The translations under genes and the position numbers were made by a program. From positions 124,001 to 188,000 of the forward strand of contig NZ_JADOUY010000004.1 of NCBI RefSeq assembly GCF_015752285.1: a stretch of DNA of 64,000 nucleotides. The letters are read 5' to 3'. A model generated the notes under the pieces. That model made no database searches. It was not told the DNA's origin and saw only the letters and a list, made by a program, of their open reading frames with translations. The stretch is from Mycetocola_A sp015752285 (GTDB taxonomy: Bacteria; Actinomycetota; Actinomycetes; Actinomycetales; Microbacteriaceae). Of this stretch, positions 7,848-16,428 are shown piece by piece. Position 1 is the stretch's first letter. Each line of letters opens with the position of its first letter.

Positions 7848-8804
7848 TCAGACCTTGCGGAGCAGGACCTGGCTCACGGTGTGGTCCGCCGCCTTCTTCA
7901 GTACGAGTTTCGCCCGCGCGCGGGTCGGACGGATGTTCTCACGCAGGTTCGGTTCGTTCACCTCGCGCCAGTAGAACCGCGCCTTGTCACGCGCCTCGTC
8001 TTCGGAGAACGAGGCATAGACGTTGAAGAACGAGTTCGGATTGGTGAACGCACCGCGCTGCAGCGCCATGAAACGCTCTTCGTACCAGGAGGCGATGTCC
8101 GATGTGCGGGCGTCGACGTAGATGCTGAAGTCGAAGAGGTCACTCACCGTCAGGCGGTGGCCGTTCCCCGCCGGCTGCAGAACGTTGAGGCCCTCGACGA
8201 TGAGGACATCGGGGCGCCTGACGACCACCTGGGCGTCAGGGACGATGTCGTACCTGAGGTGGGAGTAGAACGGAGCCCGCACCTCGCCCGCGCCGCTCTT
8301 CACCTCACTCACGAAACGAAGGAGGGCTCGCCGGTCGTACGACTCGGGGAACCCTTTTCGCTCCATGATTCCCCGCCGCTGAAGTTCCGCGTTGGGGTAG
8401 AGGAATCCGTCGGTCGTGATCAGCTCGACCCTCGGGGTGTCCGGCCAGCGAGACATCAGTTCACGGAGCAACCTGGCAACCGTCGACTTGCCGACGGCCA
8501 CCGACCCGGCGACACCGATGACGAACGGCGTGCGCTCGGTCTTCTCGCCGAGGAACGAGCTCGTCGAATCGTGCAGTCGCTTCGCGTTGGCCACGTACAG
8601 GCTGAGGAGGCGGCTGAGAGGGAGATAGACCTCGGCGACCTCGTTGAGGTCGAGCCTGTCGCCGAGCCCGCGCAACTGGAACACTTCGGCATCCGTCAGC
8701 GGCAACTGTGTCGTCGGGGCGAGTCGTGCCCAGTCCGATCGGTCGATTTCGACGAAGGGGGTCGACTGGCTGTGCGACGCAGCGACGGAGGAGGGGTCGG
8801 ACAT
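7848..8804 (-). CDS. coaA: Type I pantothenate kinase
   Basis: CoaA phosphorylates pantothenate, the first and controlling step of coenzyme A synthesis. The 318 aa product has the Walker A loop GVAGSVAVGKST and the family blocks TTDGFLYPNAELQRRG and FMALQRGAF. ATG 8804 is preferred over the upstream ATG at 8840, because the latter overlaps the divergent glmS start codon and would add 12 residues. It faces glmM and diverges from glmS. Confidence 0.95.
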   Translation of the reverse strand: MSDPSSVAASHSQSTPFVEIDRSDWARLAPTTQLPLTDAEVFQLRGLGDRLDLNEVAEVYLPLSRLLSLYVANAKRLHDSTSSFLGEKTERTPFVIGVAGSVAVGKSTVARLLRELMSRWPDTPRVELITTDGFLYPNAELQRRGIMERKGFPESYDRRALLRFVSEVKSGAGEVRAPFYSHLRYDIVPDAQVVVRRPDVLIVEGLNVLQPAGNGHRLTVSDLFDFSIYVDARTSDIASWYEERFMALQRGAFTNPNSFFNVYASFSEDEARDKARFYWREVNEPNLRENIRPTRARAKLVLKKAADHTVSQVLLRKV

Positions 8805-8825
8805 AGGTTCCCAGTCTATTGCCGG

Positions 8826-8831
8826 TATCGT
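8826..8831 (+). promoter_or_regulatory. -10 hexamer TATCGT, leaderless promoter of glmS
   Basis: TATCGT ends 7 nt before ATG 8839. The region is shared with the divergent coaA start. Confidence 0.5.
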
Positions 8832-8838
8832 TGAGCCC

Positions 8839-10689
8839 ATGTGTGGAATCGTCGGTTACGTTGGCAACAACGACAGCATCAATGTCCTTCTCAGCGGTCT
8901 CGGTCGACTGGAGTATCGCGGCTATGACTCCGCCGGTGTCGCCGTCATCGACGAATCGGGCGCGATGCGCACCCGCAAGCGTGCCGGCAAGCTCGCCGTG
9001 CTCGCCGGCGACGTGAAAGCGAGCGCCATGCAGGTCAGCCACACCGGCATCGGCCACACCAGGTGGGCGACCCACGGTGCCCCCACCGACCAGAACGCCC
9101 ACCCGCACCTCGGCGACGACGGCAAGCTCGCACTCATCCACAACGGCATCATCGAGAACTTCGCGCCGCTGAAGAAAGAACTGCTCGCTGACGGCTTCAG
9201 CTTCATCAGCGAGACCGACTCCGAGGTCGCCGCCGTGCTCCTCGGCAGGGAATACCGCGAGACCCAGAACCTGCGCGAAGCCTTCCAGCGCGTCGTCGCC
9301 CGCCTCGAGGGCGCGTTCACCCTCCTCGCCGTGCACGAGAACGAACCGGGAGTAGTCGTCGGTGCCCGCCGCAACTCTCCGCTCGTGATCGGACTCGGAG
9401 ACGGTGAGAACTTCCTCGCGTCTGACGTCGCCGCGTTCGTCGAGTACACCCACAAGGCCCTCGCCATCGGCCAGGACCAGATCGTCTCGATCACCCCTGA
9501 CGCCGTCGACGTCACCGACTTCTTCGGCGCAGCCGTCGAAGTCGAGCCGTTCGAGATCCAGTGGGATGCCAGCGCTGCCGAGAAGGGTGGCTGGTCCAGC
9601 TTCATGGCCAAGGAGATCGACGAGGAACCGGATGCCGTCGCCAACACCCTGCGCGGTCGCATCGACGCAGACGGCCAGGTCGTCATCCCCGAGCTCAGCG
9701 GTCTCGACGAGCTGTTCGCCGACATCAACCGCATCGTCGTCGTGGCGTGCGGAACGGCGTCGTACGCCGGGCAGGTCGGAAAGTACGCCCTGGAGAAGTG
9801 GGCAGGCATCCCGGTCGACGTCGAGCTCAGCCACGAGTTCCGTTACCGTGAGCCCGTCATCACCCCGCAGACGCTCGTCGTGTCGATCAGCCAGTCAGGC
9901 GAGACGATGGACACCCTCATGGCCGTGAAGTACGCGAGTGACGCCGGGGCGAAGACCCTGTCGATCTGCAACACGCAGGGTGCAACGATTCCCCGTGAGT
10001 CCGATGCCGTCGTCTACACCCACGCAGGACCAGAGGTCGCCGTGGCGTCGACGAAGGCGTTCGTCGCGCAGATCACGGCGCTCTACCTCTTCGCGCTCCA
10101 CCTCGCTCGCGTCCGTGGCGCCCAGGCGCCCGCTGTGCTCGCCGAGCAGTCCCGCGAGCTTCTCGACATCCCCGCGAAGATCCGGACGATCCTGGGTGAG
10201 AAGGATGTCGTCACCCAGCTGGCACGCTGGATGAGCGACTCCCGCGCCGTGCTCTTCCTCGGTCGCCACGTCGGATTCCCGATCGCGCTCGAAGGAGCGC
10301 TCAAGCTCAAGGAACTCGCGTACATTCACGCCGAGGGTTTCGCAGCAGGTGAGCTCAAGCACGGTCCGATCGCCCTGATCGAGCCCGGACAGCCGGTCTT
10401 CGTCGTCGTGCCGAGCCCACGCGGCTCGGCGACCATCCATTCGAAGGTCGTGTCGAACATCCAGGAGATCCGCGCCCGCGGCGCCAAGGTGATCGCGATC
10501 GCGGAAGAGGGAGACGCATCGGTGCTCCCGTTCACCGACGTGGTCATCCGCATCCCGCTGGCCGCGCCGCTGTTCGAGCCGCTGCTCGCCGTCATCCCGT
10601 TGCAGATCTTCGCGATGGAGCTGGCCAGCGCCAAGGGCCTCGACGTCGATCAGCCGCGCAACCTGGCGAAGTCCGTCACGGTCGAGTAG
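8839..10689 (+). CDS. glmS: Glutamine-fructose-6-phosphate aminotransferase (isomerizing)
   Basis: GlmS makes glucosamine-6-phosphate from fructose-6-phosphate and glutamine. The 616 aa product starts MCGIVGYVGN, where Cys2 is the Ntn-type glutaminase nucleophile, which fixes ATG 8839 as the true start. The N-terminal glutaminase domain (1 to about 240) is followed by two SIS isomerase domains (VVACGTASYAGQ and SQSGETMDTL in the first) and the family end PRNLAKSVTVE. No sequence like the glmS ribozyme is visible upstream. The stop codon lies in a tandem repeat. Confidence 0.97.
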   Translation: MCGIVGYVGNNDSINVLLSGLGRLEYRGYDSAGVAVIDESGAMRTRKRAGKLAVLAGDVKASAMQVSHTGIGHTRWATHGAPTDQNAHPHLGDDGKLALIHNGIIENFAPLKKELLADGFSFISETDSEVAAVLLGREYRETQNLREAFQRVVARLEGAFTLLAVHENEPGVVVGARRNSPLVIGLGDGENFLASDVAAFVEYTHKALAIGQDQIVSITPDAVDVTDFFGAAVEVEPFEIQWDASAAEKGGWSSFMAKEIDEEPDAVANTLRGRIDADGQVVIPELSGLDELFADINRIVVVACGTASYAGQVGKYALEKWAGIPVDVELSHEFRYREPVITPQTLVVSISQSGETMDTLMAVKYASDAGAKTLSICNTQGATIPRESDAVVYTHAGPEVAVASTKAFVAQITALYLFALHLARVRGAQAPAVLAEQSRELLDIPAKIRTILGEKDVVTQLARWMSDSRAVLFLGRHVGFPIALEGALKLKELAYIHAEGFAAGELKHGPIALIEPGQPVFVVVPSPRGSATIHSKVVSNIQEIRARGAKVIAIAEEGDASVLPFTDVVIRIPLAAPLFEPLLAVIPLQIFAMELASAKGLDVDQPRNLAKSVTVE

Positions 10690-10715
10690 CACGGTCGAGT
10701 AGCACGGTCGAGTAG
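10677..10715 (+). repeat. Three tandem 13-bp repeats spanning the glmS stop codon
   Basis: CACGGTCGAGTAG is present three times without gap (10677-10689, 10690-10702, 10703-10715). The first copy ends with the glmS stop TAG. Because the unit is 13 bp, the three TAG codons fall in all three forward frames. Confidence 0.9.
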
Positions 10716-10751
10716 GCATCGTCGCACTCCCGTGAGGGAGAGGAGAGCAGT

Positions 10752-11126
10752 GTGATCGTCGGCATCGGAGTTGACCTCGTCGACCTCGCGCGATTCGAGC
10801 GCGCGGTCGATCGAACCCCGAAGCTTCGCGATCGCCTGTTCGCCGAGAGCGAACGGGACAAGCCGCTGCGCTCCCTGGCCGGCCGCTTCGCCGCAAAAGA
10901 GGCGCTCATCAAGGCGCTCGGAAGCTCAGACGGCGTGCGCTGGCTCGACATCACGGTGTCGAACAGCGCTGAGGGCGACCCCCGGTTCGACCTCAGCGGG
11001 CAGACCGCCGACGTCGTCGCCGCCCGCGGCATCACGTCGCTCCACCTGTCGATGAGTCACGACGCAGGGGCTGCGATTGCTTTCGTCGTCGCTGAGCGGG
11101 CAGACGCACAGGCGGGAGGGTCATGA
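10752..11126 (+). CDS. acpS: Holo-[acyl-carrier-protein] synthase
   Basis: AcpS transfers 4'-phosphopantetheine from CoA to acyl carrier protein. The 124 aa product is of normal length and has the two signature blocks VGIGVDLVDLARFERA and GRFAAKEALIKAL, with the Mg-binding Asp and Glu. GTG 10752 follows GGGAGAGGAGAG, a strong ribosome-binding region. Its stop overlaps the alr start by 4 nt (ATGA), so the two are translationally coupled. Confidence 0.96.
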   Translation: MIVGIGVDLVDLARFERAVDRTPKLRDRLFAESERDKPLRSLAGRFAAKEALIKALGSSDGVRWLDITVSNSAEGDPRFDLSGQTADVVAARGITSLHLSMSHDAGAAIAFVVAERADAQAGGS

Positions 11127-12229
11127 CCGGCTTCCGGCAGGCGCAGATCGACCTCGACGCGGTGACCGCGAACATCCGGCACCTGCGCGCGATAATCGGG
11201 ACGCCGCACGTCATCGCCGTGGTGAAGGCAGACGCCTACGGTCACGGCGCCGTCCCGGTCGCGCGCGCAGCACTTGCCGGAGGAGCGGACTGGCTCGGGA
11301 CCGCAGACATCGACGAAGCACTCGCGTTGCGCGCAGCGGGGATCGACGCGCCCCTTCTCTGCTGGCTCCACCCTGCTGGAGCAGACTTCGCCGCTGCTCT
11401 CGCCGGATCCATCGACCTCGGTGTGTCTTCGGCGGCGCAGCTCGCCGAGATCGCGGATGCCGCAGGACCTGCCACCGCGCAGGTCCACCTCAAGCTCGAC
11501 ACCGGCCTCAGCCGCAACGGCATAGCCGAAGCCGACTGGGAGGCCACGTTCGCCCACGCCAGTGAACTCGAACGCGCGGGGAAGATCGCGGTGCGGGGGA
11601 TCTTCTCGCATCTGTCGAACGCCTCAGCGACGGATGACAGGGCGGCGCTCGGGGTCTTCACCCGCGGGCTCGCGCTCGCCGACGCCGCAGGGCTGACACC
11701 CGACCTCGTCCACCTCGCAGCGACGGCGGCGGCGATCGACATGCCTGACACCCGCTTCAACACCGTGCGGATCGGCATCGGCATGTACGGCCTGTCGCCG
11801 TTCGACGACCGGAGCTCTGCCGCTCTCGGGCTCACGCCGGTGATGACACTGTCCGCCCAGGTCGCCGCCGTACGGCGGGTCGCCGCAGGAAGTGGCGTGT
11901 CGTACGACTACACCTACCGCACGACGGACGAGTCGACCCTTGTGCTCGTCCCGCTCGGGTACGCTGACGGCATCCCGCGCCAGGCATCAGGGGCAGGGAT
12001 CGTGTCGATCGGCGGCCACCACTTCCGGGTCGCAGGCAGGATCGCCATGGATCAGTTCGTCGTCGATGTCGGCAACTGTGCCGTCGCTGTCGGCGACGAG
12101 GTCGTCGTCTTCGGGGACCCGGCTGTCGGTGTGGCCTCCGCCAGCGACTGGGCGACGGCGGCGGGGACGATCAACTACGAGATCGTGACACGCATCGGCT
12201 CCCGTGTGCAGAGGCGGTATCCGGTGTGA
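11123..12229 (+). CDS. alr: Alanine racemase
   Basis: Alr interconverts L- and D-alanine, supplying D-Ala for peptidoglycan. The 368 aa product has the pyridoxal-phosphate lysine Lys35 in VVKADAYGHGA and the catalytic tyrosine region GSGVSYDYTYRT in the C-terminal beta domain. It overlaps acpS and tsaE by 4 nt each, making a coupled acpS-alr-tsaE unit. Confidence 0.97.
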   Translation: MTGFRQAQIDLDAVTANIRHLRAIIGTPHVIAVVKADAYGHGAVPVARAALAGGADWLGTADIDEALALRAAGIDAPLLCWLHPAGADFAAALAGSIDLGVSSAAQLAEIADAAGPATAQVHLKLDTGLSRNGIAEADWEATFAHASELERAGKIAVRGIFSHLSNASATDDRAALGVFTRGLALADAAGLTPDLVHLAATAAAIDMPDTRFNTVRIGIGMYGLSPFDDRSSAALGLTPVMTLSAQVAAVRRVAAGSGVSYDYTYRTTDESTLVLVPLGYADGIPRQASGAGIVSIGGHHFRVAGRIAMDQFVVDVGNCAVAVGDEVVVFGDPAVGVASASDWATAAGTINYEIVTRIGSRVQRRYPV

Positions 12230-12708
12230 TCGACTCCCCGGTCGACGTTGTGATTCACACCGCAGACGACATGCATGACTTCGGGGTGCGACTGGGCCGC
12301 GATCTCACTGCCGGTGACCTGCTCGTGCTCACCGGACCGCTTGGCGCGGGCAAGACGACACTGACGAGGGGAATCGGCGAGGGGCTTGGCGTCCGCGGGC
12401 CGGTCACCAGCCCGACCTTCGTGCTCGCCCGCACCCACCCCAGCCTCGTCGGCGGACCTCCGCTCGTACACGTCGACGCCTACCGGCTGAGCGAACCGAT
12501 CGAGCTCGACGATCTCGACATCGACTTCGCCGGCAGCGTCGTCATCGTCGAGTGGGGGCGGAGCCTCATCGACGCCGTGGCATCGGCCTGGCTCGACGTC
12601 GAAATCGAGCGTCCAACAGGAGCGTCCGAGTCCGCTGGGACGGATGCCGCCGACAGCGACGTGACCGATGAGCCGCGTCGCGTCCGCATTTTCCGCCACG
12701 GGTCCTGA
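12226..12708 (+). CDS. tsaE: tRNA threonylcarbamoyladenosine biosynthesis ATPase TsaE
   Basis: TsaE is the P-loop ATPase that drives cycles of the TsaB-TsaD complex, which makes t6A37 in ANN-decoding tRNAs. The 160 aa product has Walker A GPLGAGKTTLTRGIG, then SPTFVLARTHPS and HVDAYRL, typical of the family. GTG 12226 overlaps the alr stop. tsaB follows after a 103-bp spacer that contains its own promoter. Confidence 0.95.
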   Translation: MIDSPVDVVIHTADDMHDFGVRLGRDLTAGDLLVLTGPLGAGKTTLTRGIGEGLGVRGPVTSPTFVLARTHPSLVGGPPLVHVDAYRLSEPIELDDLDIDFAGSVVIVEWGRSLIDAVASAWLDVEIERPTGASESAGTDAADSDVTDEPRRVRIFRHGS

Positions 12709-12773
12709 CCAGTCCGTCTGCCGGTTCGTCGCTCCGCGACTGCCGGCGCTGAGAGAACCGGTCCTCTCTCGGA

Positions 12774-12811
12774 GGATCAAGCCCACGCCGGCGACCGCGT
12801 AGGCTTGATCC
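12774..12811. repeat. 10-bp perfect inverted repeat overlapping the tsaB promoter
   Basis: GGATCAAGCC (12774-12783) and GGCTTGATCC (12802-12811) are exact reverse complements with an 18-nt gap. The right arm covers the last four bases of the -10 and ends directly before the tsaB start codon. It could be an operator or an RNA hairpin ending tsaE transcripts. Confidence 0.6.
12800..12805 (+). promoter_or_regulatory. -10 hexamer TAGGCT, leaderless promoter of tsaB
   Basis: TAGGCT ends 6 nt before GTG 12812, with no Shine-Dalgarno sequence between. Confidence 0.6.
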
Positions 12812-13429
12812 GTGCTTCTCGCCATCGATTCCTCCATCGGCACGTCCGTTGCCGTCGTGGATCGCGACGGCGGGATCCTCTCAGAACTCAGCGTCGCCGA
12901 CACGATGGGCCATGCCGAGGTCGTCGGGGCGCTTCTCAGGGATGCCATTGCCGACGCAGGCGTCGAGGTGGGCGACCTGTCTGCGGTGGCGTGCGGGATG
13001 GGTCCTGGCCCGTTCACCGGACTCCGCATCGGTATCGCGGCGGCCCGCGCCTTCGCGTTCGGCGCAGGAAAACCCGTTGTGCCTCTCGTCAGCCACGACG
13101 CCATCGCCTTCGCCTGGTATCGCGAGGGAAACAGCGGAGATCTCCTTCTCACCACAGATGCCCGCAGGCGCGAGCTCTACTGGTCGGCATATTCGGGCGC
13201 GGACCCGAGCGGTCTGCCGGTCCGTATCACCGGCCCCGGGCTCGCCAGGCCCGACGACGTGCCGGTCGCGTCAGCGGTGCGTCTCGACGCCGTCGGGGTC
13301 TCGTCCGGCGCACTGGGGATGCTCGCCGAACTCACCTGGGCGGCCGGGGCGTCCTTCGCCGCCGACGAACCGCTCTACCTTCGCTCGCCTGACGTGAGCA
13401 TGTCGACCAGGAAGCGGGTGACGGGATGA
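12812..13429 (+). CDS. tsaB: tRNA threonylcarbamoyladenosine biosynthesis protein TsaB
   Basis: TsaB is an ASKHA-fold pseudo-enzyme that dimerises with TsaD for t6A synthesis. The 205 aa product has MLLAIDSSIGTSVAV at the N-terminus and GMGPGPFTGLRIGIAAARAFAF, the family signature. It overlaps rimI by 4 nt (ATGA). The tsaB-rimI-tsaD order is the usual actinobacterial arrangement. Confidence 0.95.
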   Translation: MLLAIDSSIGTSVAVVDRDGGILSELSVADTMGHAEVVGALLRDAIADAGVEVGDLSAVACGMGPGPFTGLRIGIAAARAFAFGAGKPVVPLVSHDAIAFAWYREGNSGDLLLTTDARRRELYWSAYSGADPSGLPVRITGPGLARPDDVPVASAVRLDAVGVSSGALGMLAELTWAAGASFAADEPLYLRSPDVSMSTRKRVTG

Positions 13430-13914
13430 CCTGGAAACTGCGCGCTGCCACCGTCTCCGACCTGTCCCACATCATGCAGATCGAGAATTCCGTCTTCGCG
13501 ACAGACGCCTGGTCCGAATCTGCGATGCGCAGCGAACTCGAATCGGCTCACACCCATTACGTGGTGGCGACGGCGCTCGGCGCGCCAGACATCGTGCAGG
13601 GCTACGGCGGGATGCTGGCACCGCAGCTGGCAACGGAAGCCGACATCCAGACGCTCGCGGTTGCGCCGGATGTGAGGCGGATGGGGCTCGGGCGGGTGCT
13701 GATGCACGCCATGCTCCGGACCGCGAGGGCCGAGGGTGTTCGCGAAGTCTTCCTCGAGGTCAGGGCAGACAACGACGGCGCGCAGGCGCTCTATCGCTCA
13801 CTCGGATTCGAGTCGATCGGCGTGCGTCCGGGGTACTACCAGCCCGATGACGTCGATGCGATCGTCATGAAGCTCGAACTCACCCGTCAGGGGCCAGCGG
13901 TGGGTGTCTCATGA
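13426..13914 (+). CDS. rimI: Ribosomal protein S18-alanine N-acetyltransferase
   Basis: RimI acetylates the N-terminal alanine of ribosomal protein S18; in actinobacteria it may act on other proteins too. The 162 aa product is one GNAT domain with the acetyl-CoA loop VAPDVRRMGLGRVL and the C-terminal block DNDGAQALYRSLGFESIGVRPGYY, close to RimI. It is coupled to tsaB and tsaD by 4-nt overlaps. Confidence 0.93.
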   Translation: MTWKLRAATVSDLSHIMQIENSVFATDAWSESAMRSELESAHTHYVVATALGAPDIVQGYGGMLAPQLATEADIQTLAVAPDVRRMGLGRVLMHAMLRTARAEGVREVFLEVRADNDGAQALYRSLGFESIGVRPGYYQPDDVDAIVMKLELTRQGPAVGVS

Positions 13915-14984
13915 GCGCACCGGGAACACACAGTGGTGCCCCGCTCGTTCTCGGCATCGAGACCTCGTGCGACGAGACCGGAATCGGCATCGTCCGTGGG
14001 AAGACACTCCTCAGCAACACCATCGCATCGTCGATGGATCAGCATGCGCGGTACGGCGGCGTCGTACCCGAGGTCGCAGCGCGCGCCCACCTCGAAGCGC
14101 TCCTTCCGGCGCTGAACGCAGCCGTCGATGAGGCAGGGGTGACCCTCGATGAACTCGATGCCATCGCTGTGACCAGCGGGCCCGGCCTGTCCGGTGCGCT
14201 CATGGTCGGGGTCGGTGCAGCAAAGGCTCTTGCGGTTGCGCTCGACAAGCCGATCTACGCCGTGAATCACCTCGTCGGTCACGTCGGCGCCGACATCCTC
14301 GACGAATCAGGGACCCCGTTCGACTACCCGACGATCGCCCTCCTCGTGTCCGGCGGTCACACGTCACTCCTGCTCGTCCGTGACCTCGTCAGCGACGTCG
14401 AACTGCTCGGCGAGACCATCGACGACGCGGCCGGTGAAGCATTCGACAAGGTCGCCCGCCTGCTCGGGCTTCCGTACCCGGGCGGCCCGGAGATCGACAG
14501 GCTCGCCGCGACCGGCGATCCGACAGCGATCCGTTTTCCGCGCGGGCTCAGTCTTCCGAAGGACCTCGTCCGCCATCGCTACGACTTCTCCTTCTCCGGG
14601 CTCAAGACCGCGGTCGCCCGATGGGTCGAGAAGCAGGAAGACCTCGGCAACGAAGTGCCGGTGGCGGATGTCGCGGCCAGTTTCCGTGAAGCGGTCGCCG
14701 ACGTCCTGCTGACGAAAGCACTCGCAGCGTGCGCTGACCACGGTGTTCCCCGACTACTCCTCGGAGGAGGAGTCGTCGCGAACGCGCGGGTGAGAGAACT
14801 CGCAACCCAGCGGGCCGCGGCCGCTGGCGTTGCCCTCCGCATCCCACCGCTCTCGCTCTGCACCGACAACGGCGCGATGATCGCCGAACTCGGAGCGCAA
14901 CTCATCATGGCAGGGCACGAACCGTCCACCCTGAATTTTTCGGCGGATTCGACGCTGCCGGTGACCGAGATCCAGGTGCGCTGA
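13911..14984 (+). CDS. tsaD: tRNA threonylcarbamoyltransferase TsaD
   Basis: TsaD transfers the threonylcarbamoyl group to A37 of tRNA. The 357 aa product begins with LVLGIETSCDETGIG and has TSGPGLSGALMVGV, the metal-binding NHLVGH pair of histidines, the GLKTAV loop and the C-terminal LCTDNGAM aspartate. All are diagnostic of the family. The start ATG 13911 overlaps rimI. Confidence 0.97.
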   Translation: MSAPGTHSGAPLVLGIETSCDETGIGIVRGKTLLSNTIASSMDQHARYGGVVPEVAARAHLEALLPALNAAVDEAGVTLDELDAIAVTSGPGLSGALMVGVGAAKALAVALDKPIYAVNHLVGHVGADILDESGTPFDYPTIALLVSGGHTSLLLVRDLVSDVELLGETIDDAAGEAFDKVARLLGLPYPGGPEIDRLAATGDPTAIRFPRGLSLPKDLVRHRYDFSFSGLKTAVARWVEKQEDLGNEVPVADVAASFREAVADVLLTKALAACADHGVPRLLLGGGVVANARVRELATQRAAAAGVALRIPPLSLCTDNGAMIAELGAQLIMAGHEPSTLNFSADSTLPVTEIQVR

Positions 14985-15049
14985 GGCGTCACTGGCAACG
15001 CGCGGTCGCTCGACCGACGGGGGAGCGGCCTCCGGGTTCGCCTCCGGGG

Positions 15050-15055
15050 TAGTGT
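15050..15055 (+). promoter_or_regulatory. -10 hexamer TAGTGT, leaderless promoter
   Basis: TAGTGT ends 7 nt before ATG 15063 of the Pro/Gln-repeat membrane protein. No ribosome-binding site is present. Confidence 0.55.
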
Positions 15056-15062
15056 TTCAGTC

Positions 15063-16082
15063 ATGTCGAATTCCGGGCTTCCCGAGAACCTCCCAGCGCG
15101 TCCCCCGCTTCCACCGCAGGCCGAGAGTCCTGTGCACCCCGACGCGCCACGCTCCCCAGACGAAACGACGCCTCCCACCGGGATCGTATCCCCGGCTGAG
15201 AGTGAACGACCGGCCGGCAGCGAGTCGAGTGGAGAACGGCCGAGAGGAAACACCGGATACTCCGGCACAGCCAGCCCGCCACCCAACCCCTACGGCCAGG
15301 CCAGGCATGCGCCGCCTGTGCCCCCGTCCTCCGGCCCCCCGTCGCCTGTGCCCCAGCCCTCCGGGCCGTCCTCGTCCAGCTTCGCGCCGCCGAGCAACCC
15401 CGGATTCGGTCAGCACCCCCAGCCAGCAGCCGGTCAGCAGGCTCCGCCGCGGTACGGCCAGCAGGCTCCGCCGCGGTATGGCCAGCAGTCACCGCCGGCT
15501 TCCGGCCAGCAGCGCCCTCCGGCCTCCGGCCAGCAGGCTCCGCCGCAGAGTGGCCAGCAGGCTCCGCCGCAGTACGGCCAGCAGGCACCGCCGCCGCAGG
15601 CCAGACAGGCTCCACCGGCCTCCGGCTACCAGGTTCCCCCGGCCTCCGGTTACCAGACTCCGCCCGCATTCGGCACGCAGGGGCAGCAGGCCCCGCCGCC
15701 TTCCGGGCAGCAGGCTCCGCCGCAGTACGGCTCGCAGGCTCCGGCGGCGTACGGCCAGCCGCCGGCGGCGTCCGCCCCGGGCTACGCCCAGACCTACGGG
15801 ATGCCGCCGCTCGCCGCCGCTGCTCCAGCGAAACCCGCGTCGAGGAGGGCAACAACGGGTCTGGTGCTCGGCGTCATCGGCGTCATCGGTGGCATCATCT
15901 TCGGCTGGACTCTTCCGCTTGCCATCGTCGCAATCGTGCTCGGATTCCTTGCCAGAGCGCGTGAGCCCCAGGCCGCAGGGACTGCGCTCGCCGCCATCGT
16001 CACCGGCTTCGTCGGCCTTGTCCTCTCTGTCGGCTGGCTGGTGTACAGCGTGGTCACCTGGCTCGCGCTGACCGCGTCGTAG
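15063..16082 (+). CDS. Pro/Gln-repeat protein with C-terminal DUF4190-like membrane domain
   Basis: The 339 aa product has about 250 residues of low-complexity, Pro/Gln/Ala-rich sequence, then two hydrophobic segments near residues 263-300 and 306-335. The C-terminal part (LVLGVIGVIGGIIFGWTLPL and the end of the hydrophobic region) resembles DUF4190 membrane domains. There is no signal peptide. By topology the repeat region is probably cytoplasmic. The middle is made of units such as GQQAPPQYGQQAPPRY. Function unknown; such proteins are common in actinobacteria, sometimes near cell-envelope genes. A recombination-prone repeat length is expected. Confidence 0.8.
   Translation: MSNSGLPENLPARPPLPPQAESPVHPDAPRSPDETTPPTGIVSPAESERPAGSESSGERPRGNTGYSGTASPPPNPYGQARHAPPVPPSSGPPSPVPQPSGPSSSSFAPPSNPGFGQHPQPAAGQQAPPRYGQQAPPRYGQQSPPASGQQRPPASGQQAPPQSGQQAPPQYGQQAPPPQARQAPPASGYQVPPASGYQTPPAFGTQGQQAPPPSGQQAPPQYGSQAPAAYGQPPAASAPGYAQTYGMPPLAAAAPAKPASRRATTGLVLGVIGVIGGIIFGWTLPLAIVAIVLGFLARAREPQAAGTALAAIVTGFVGLVLSVGWLVYSVVTWLALTAS
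15430..15740 (+). repeat. Degenerate tandem repeat encoding GQQAPP(Q/R)YGQQ units
   Basis: GGCCAGCAGGCTCCGCCGC-like units recur about every 24 bp, roughly ten times, inside the Pro/Gln-rich coding region. The third codon positions vary between units, so this is an old, drifting repeat rather than a recent expansion. Confidence 0.8.
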
Positions 16083-16095
16083 CGAAGAGTCCGTC

Positions 16096-16425
16096 GTGCC
16101 CGTGAAACCCGCCGTGCTGTTCACGGCCGCCACCACCAGTTACCTGGCGAACTGCGTTCTCGGTACAGCCGTCGCCACGGGAACGCTCACGACAGGGCGA
16201 GCTCACTGGGTGCACCATGCCCTGTACATTTCCACCGCGACGCTGGCCGGCGCGGCAACCAGCTCGCTGTTCTGGAGCCGCAACCGGGCCGGCTGGCTGC
16301 TGCTCCCCGCCGCGGTTCCGCTCATCCTCATTCCCGCCATCAGCTCGCACTCGCGTCGGCACATCGGAACGGCTCTCAGCGCCGCACCGTTCTTCGTGGC
16401 GAGCCTCATCAAAGCCTGGAGGTAG
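16096..16425 (+). CDS. Small hypothetical membrane protein
   Basis: I do not recognise this 109 aa product. It has about three hydrophobic segments (near residues 7-28, 40-60 and 66-82) and a basic C-terminus. It starts at GTG 16096, 13 bp after the preceding gene, and ends 3 bp before the nitroreductase, which suggests cotranscription with both. The in-frame length and spacing support a real gene. Confidence 0.7.
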   Translation: MPVKPAVLFTAATTSYLANCVLGTAVATGTLTTGRAHWVHHALYISTATLAGAATSSLFWSRNRAGWLLLPAAVPLILIPAISSHSRRHIGTALSAAPFFVASLIKAWR

Positions 16426-16428
16426 CAC

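Noticed and set aside
8806..8838. glmS ribozyme or riboswitch upstream of glmS
   Set aside because: The gap to the divergent coaA start is only 34 bp, too short for such an element.
8838..8840. Upstream ATG for coaA at 8840
   Set aside because: It coincides with the divergent glmS start and adds only 12 residues without family support; ATG 8804 is better.
15430..15740. Possible CRISPR array
   Set aside because: The 24-bp units are contiguous, degenerate at third codon positions and in frame with a coding sequence; there are no unique spacers.
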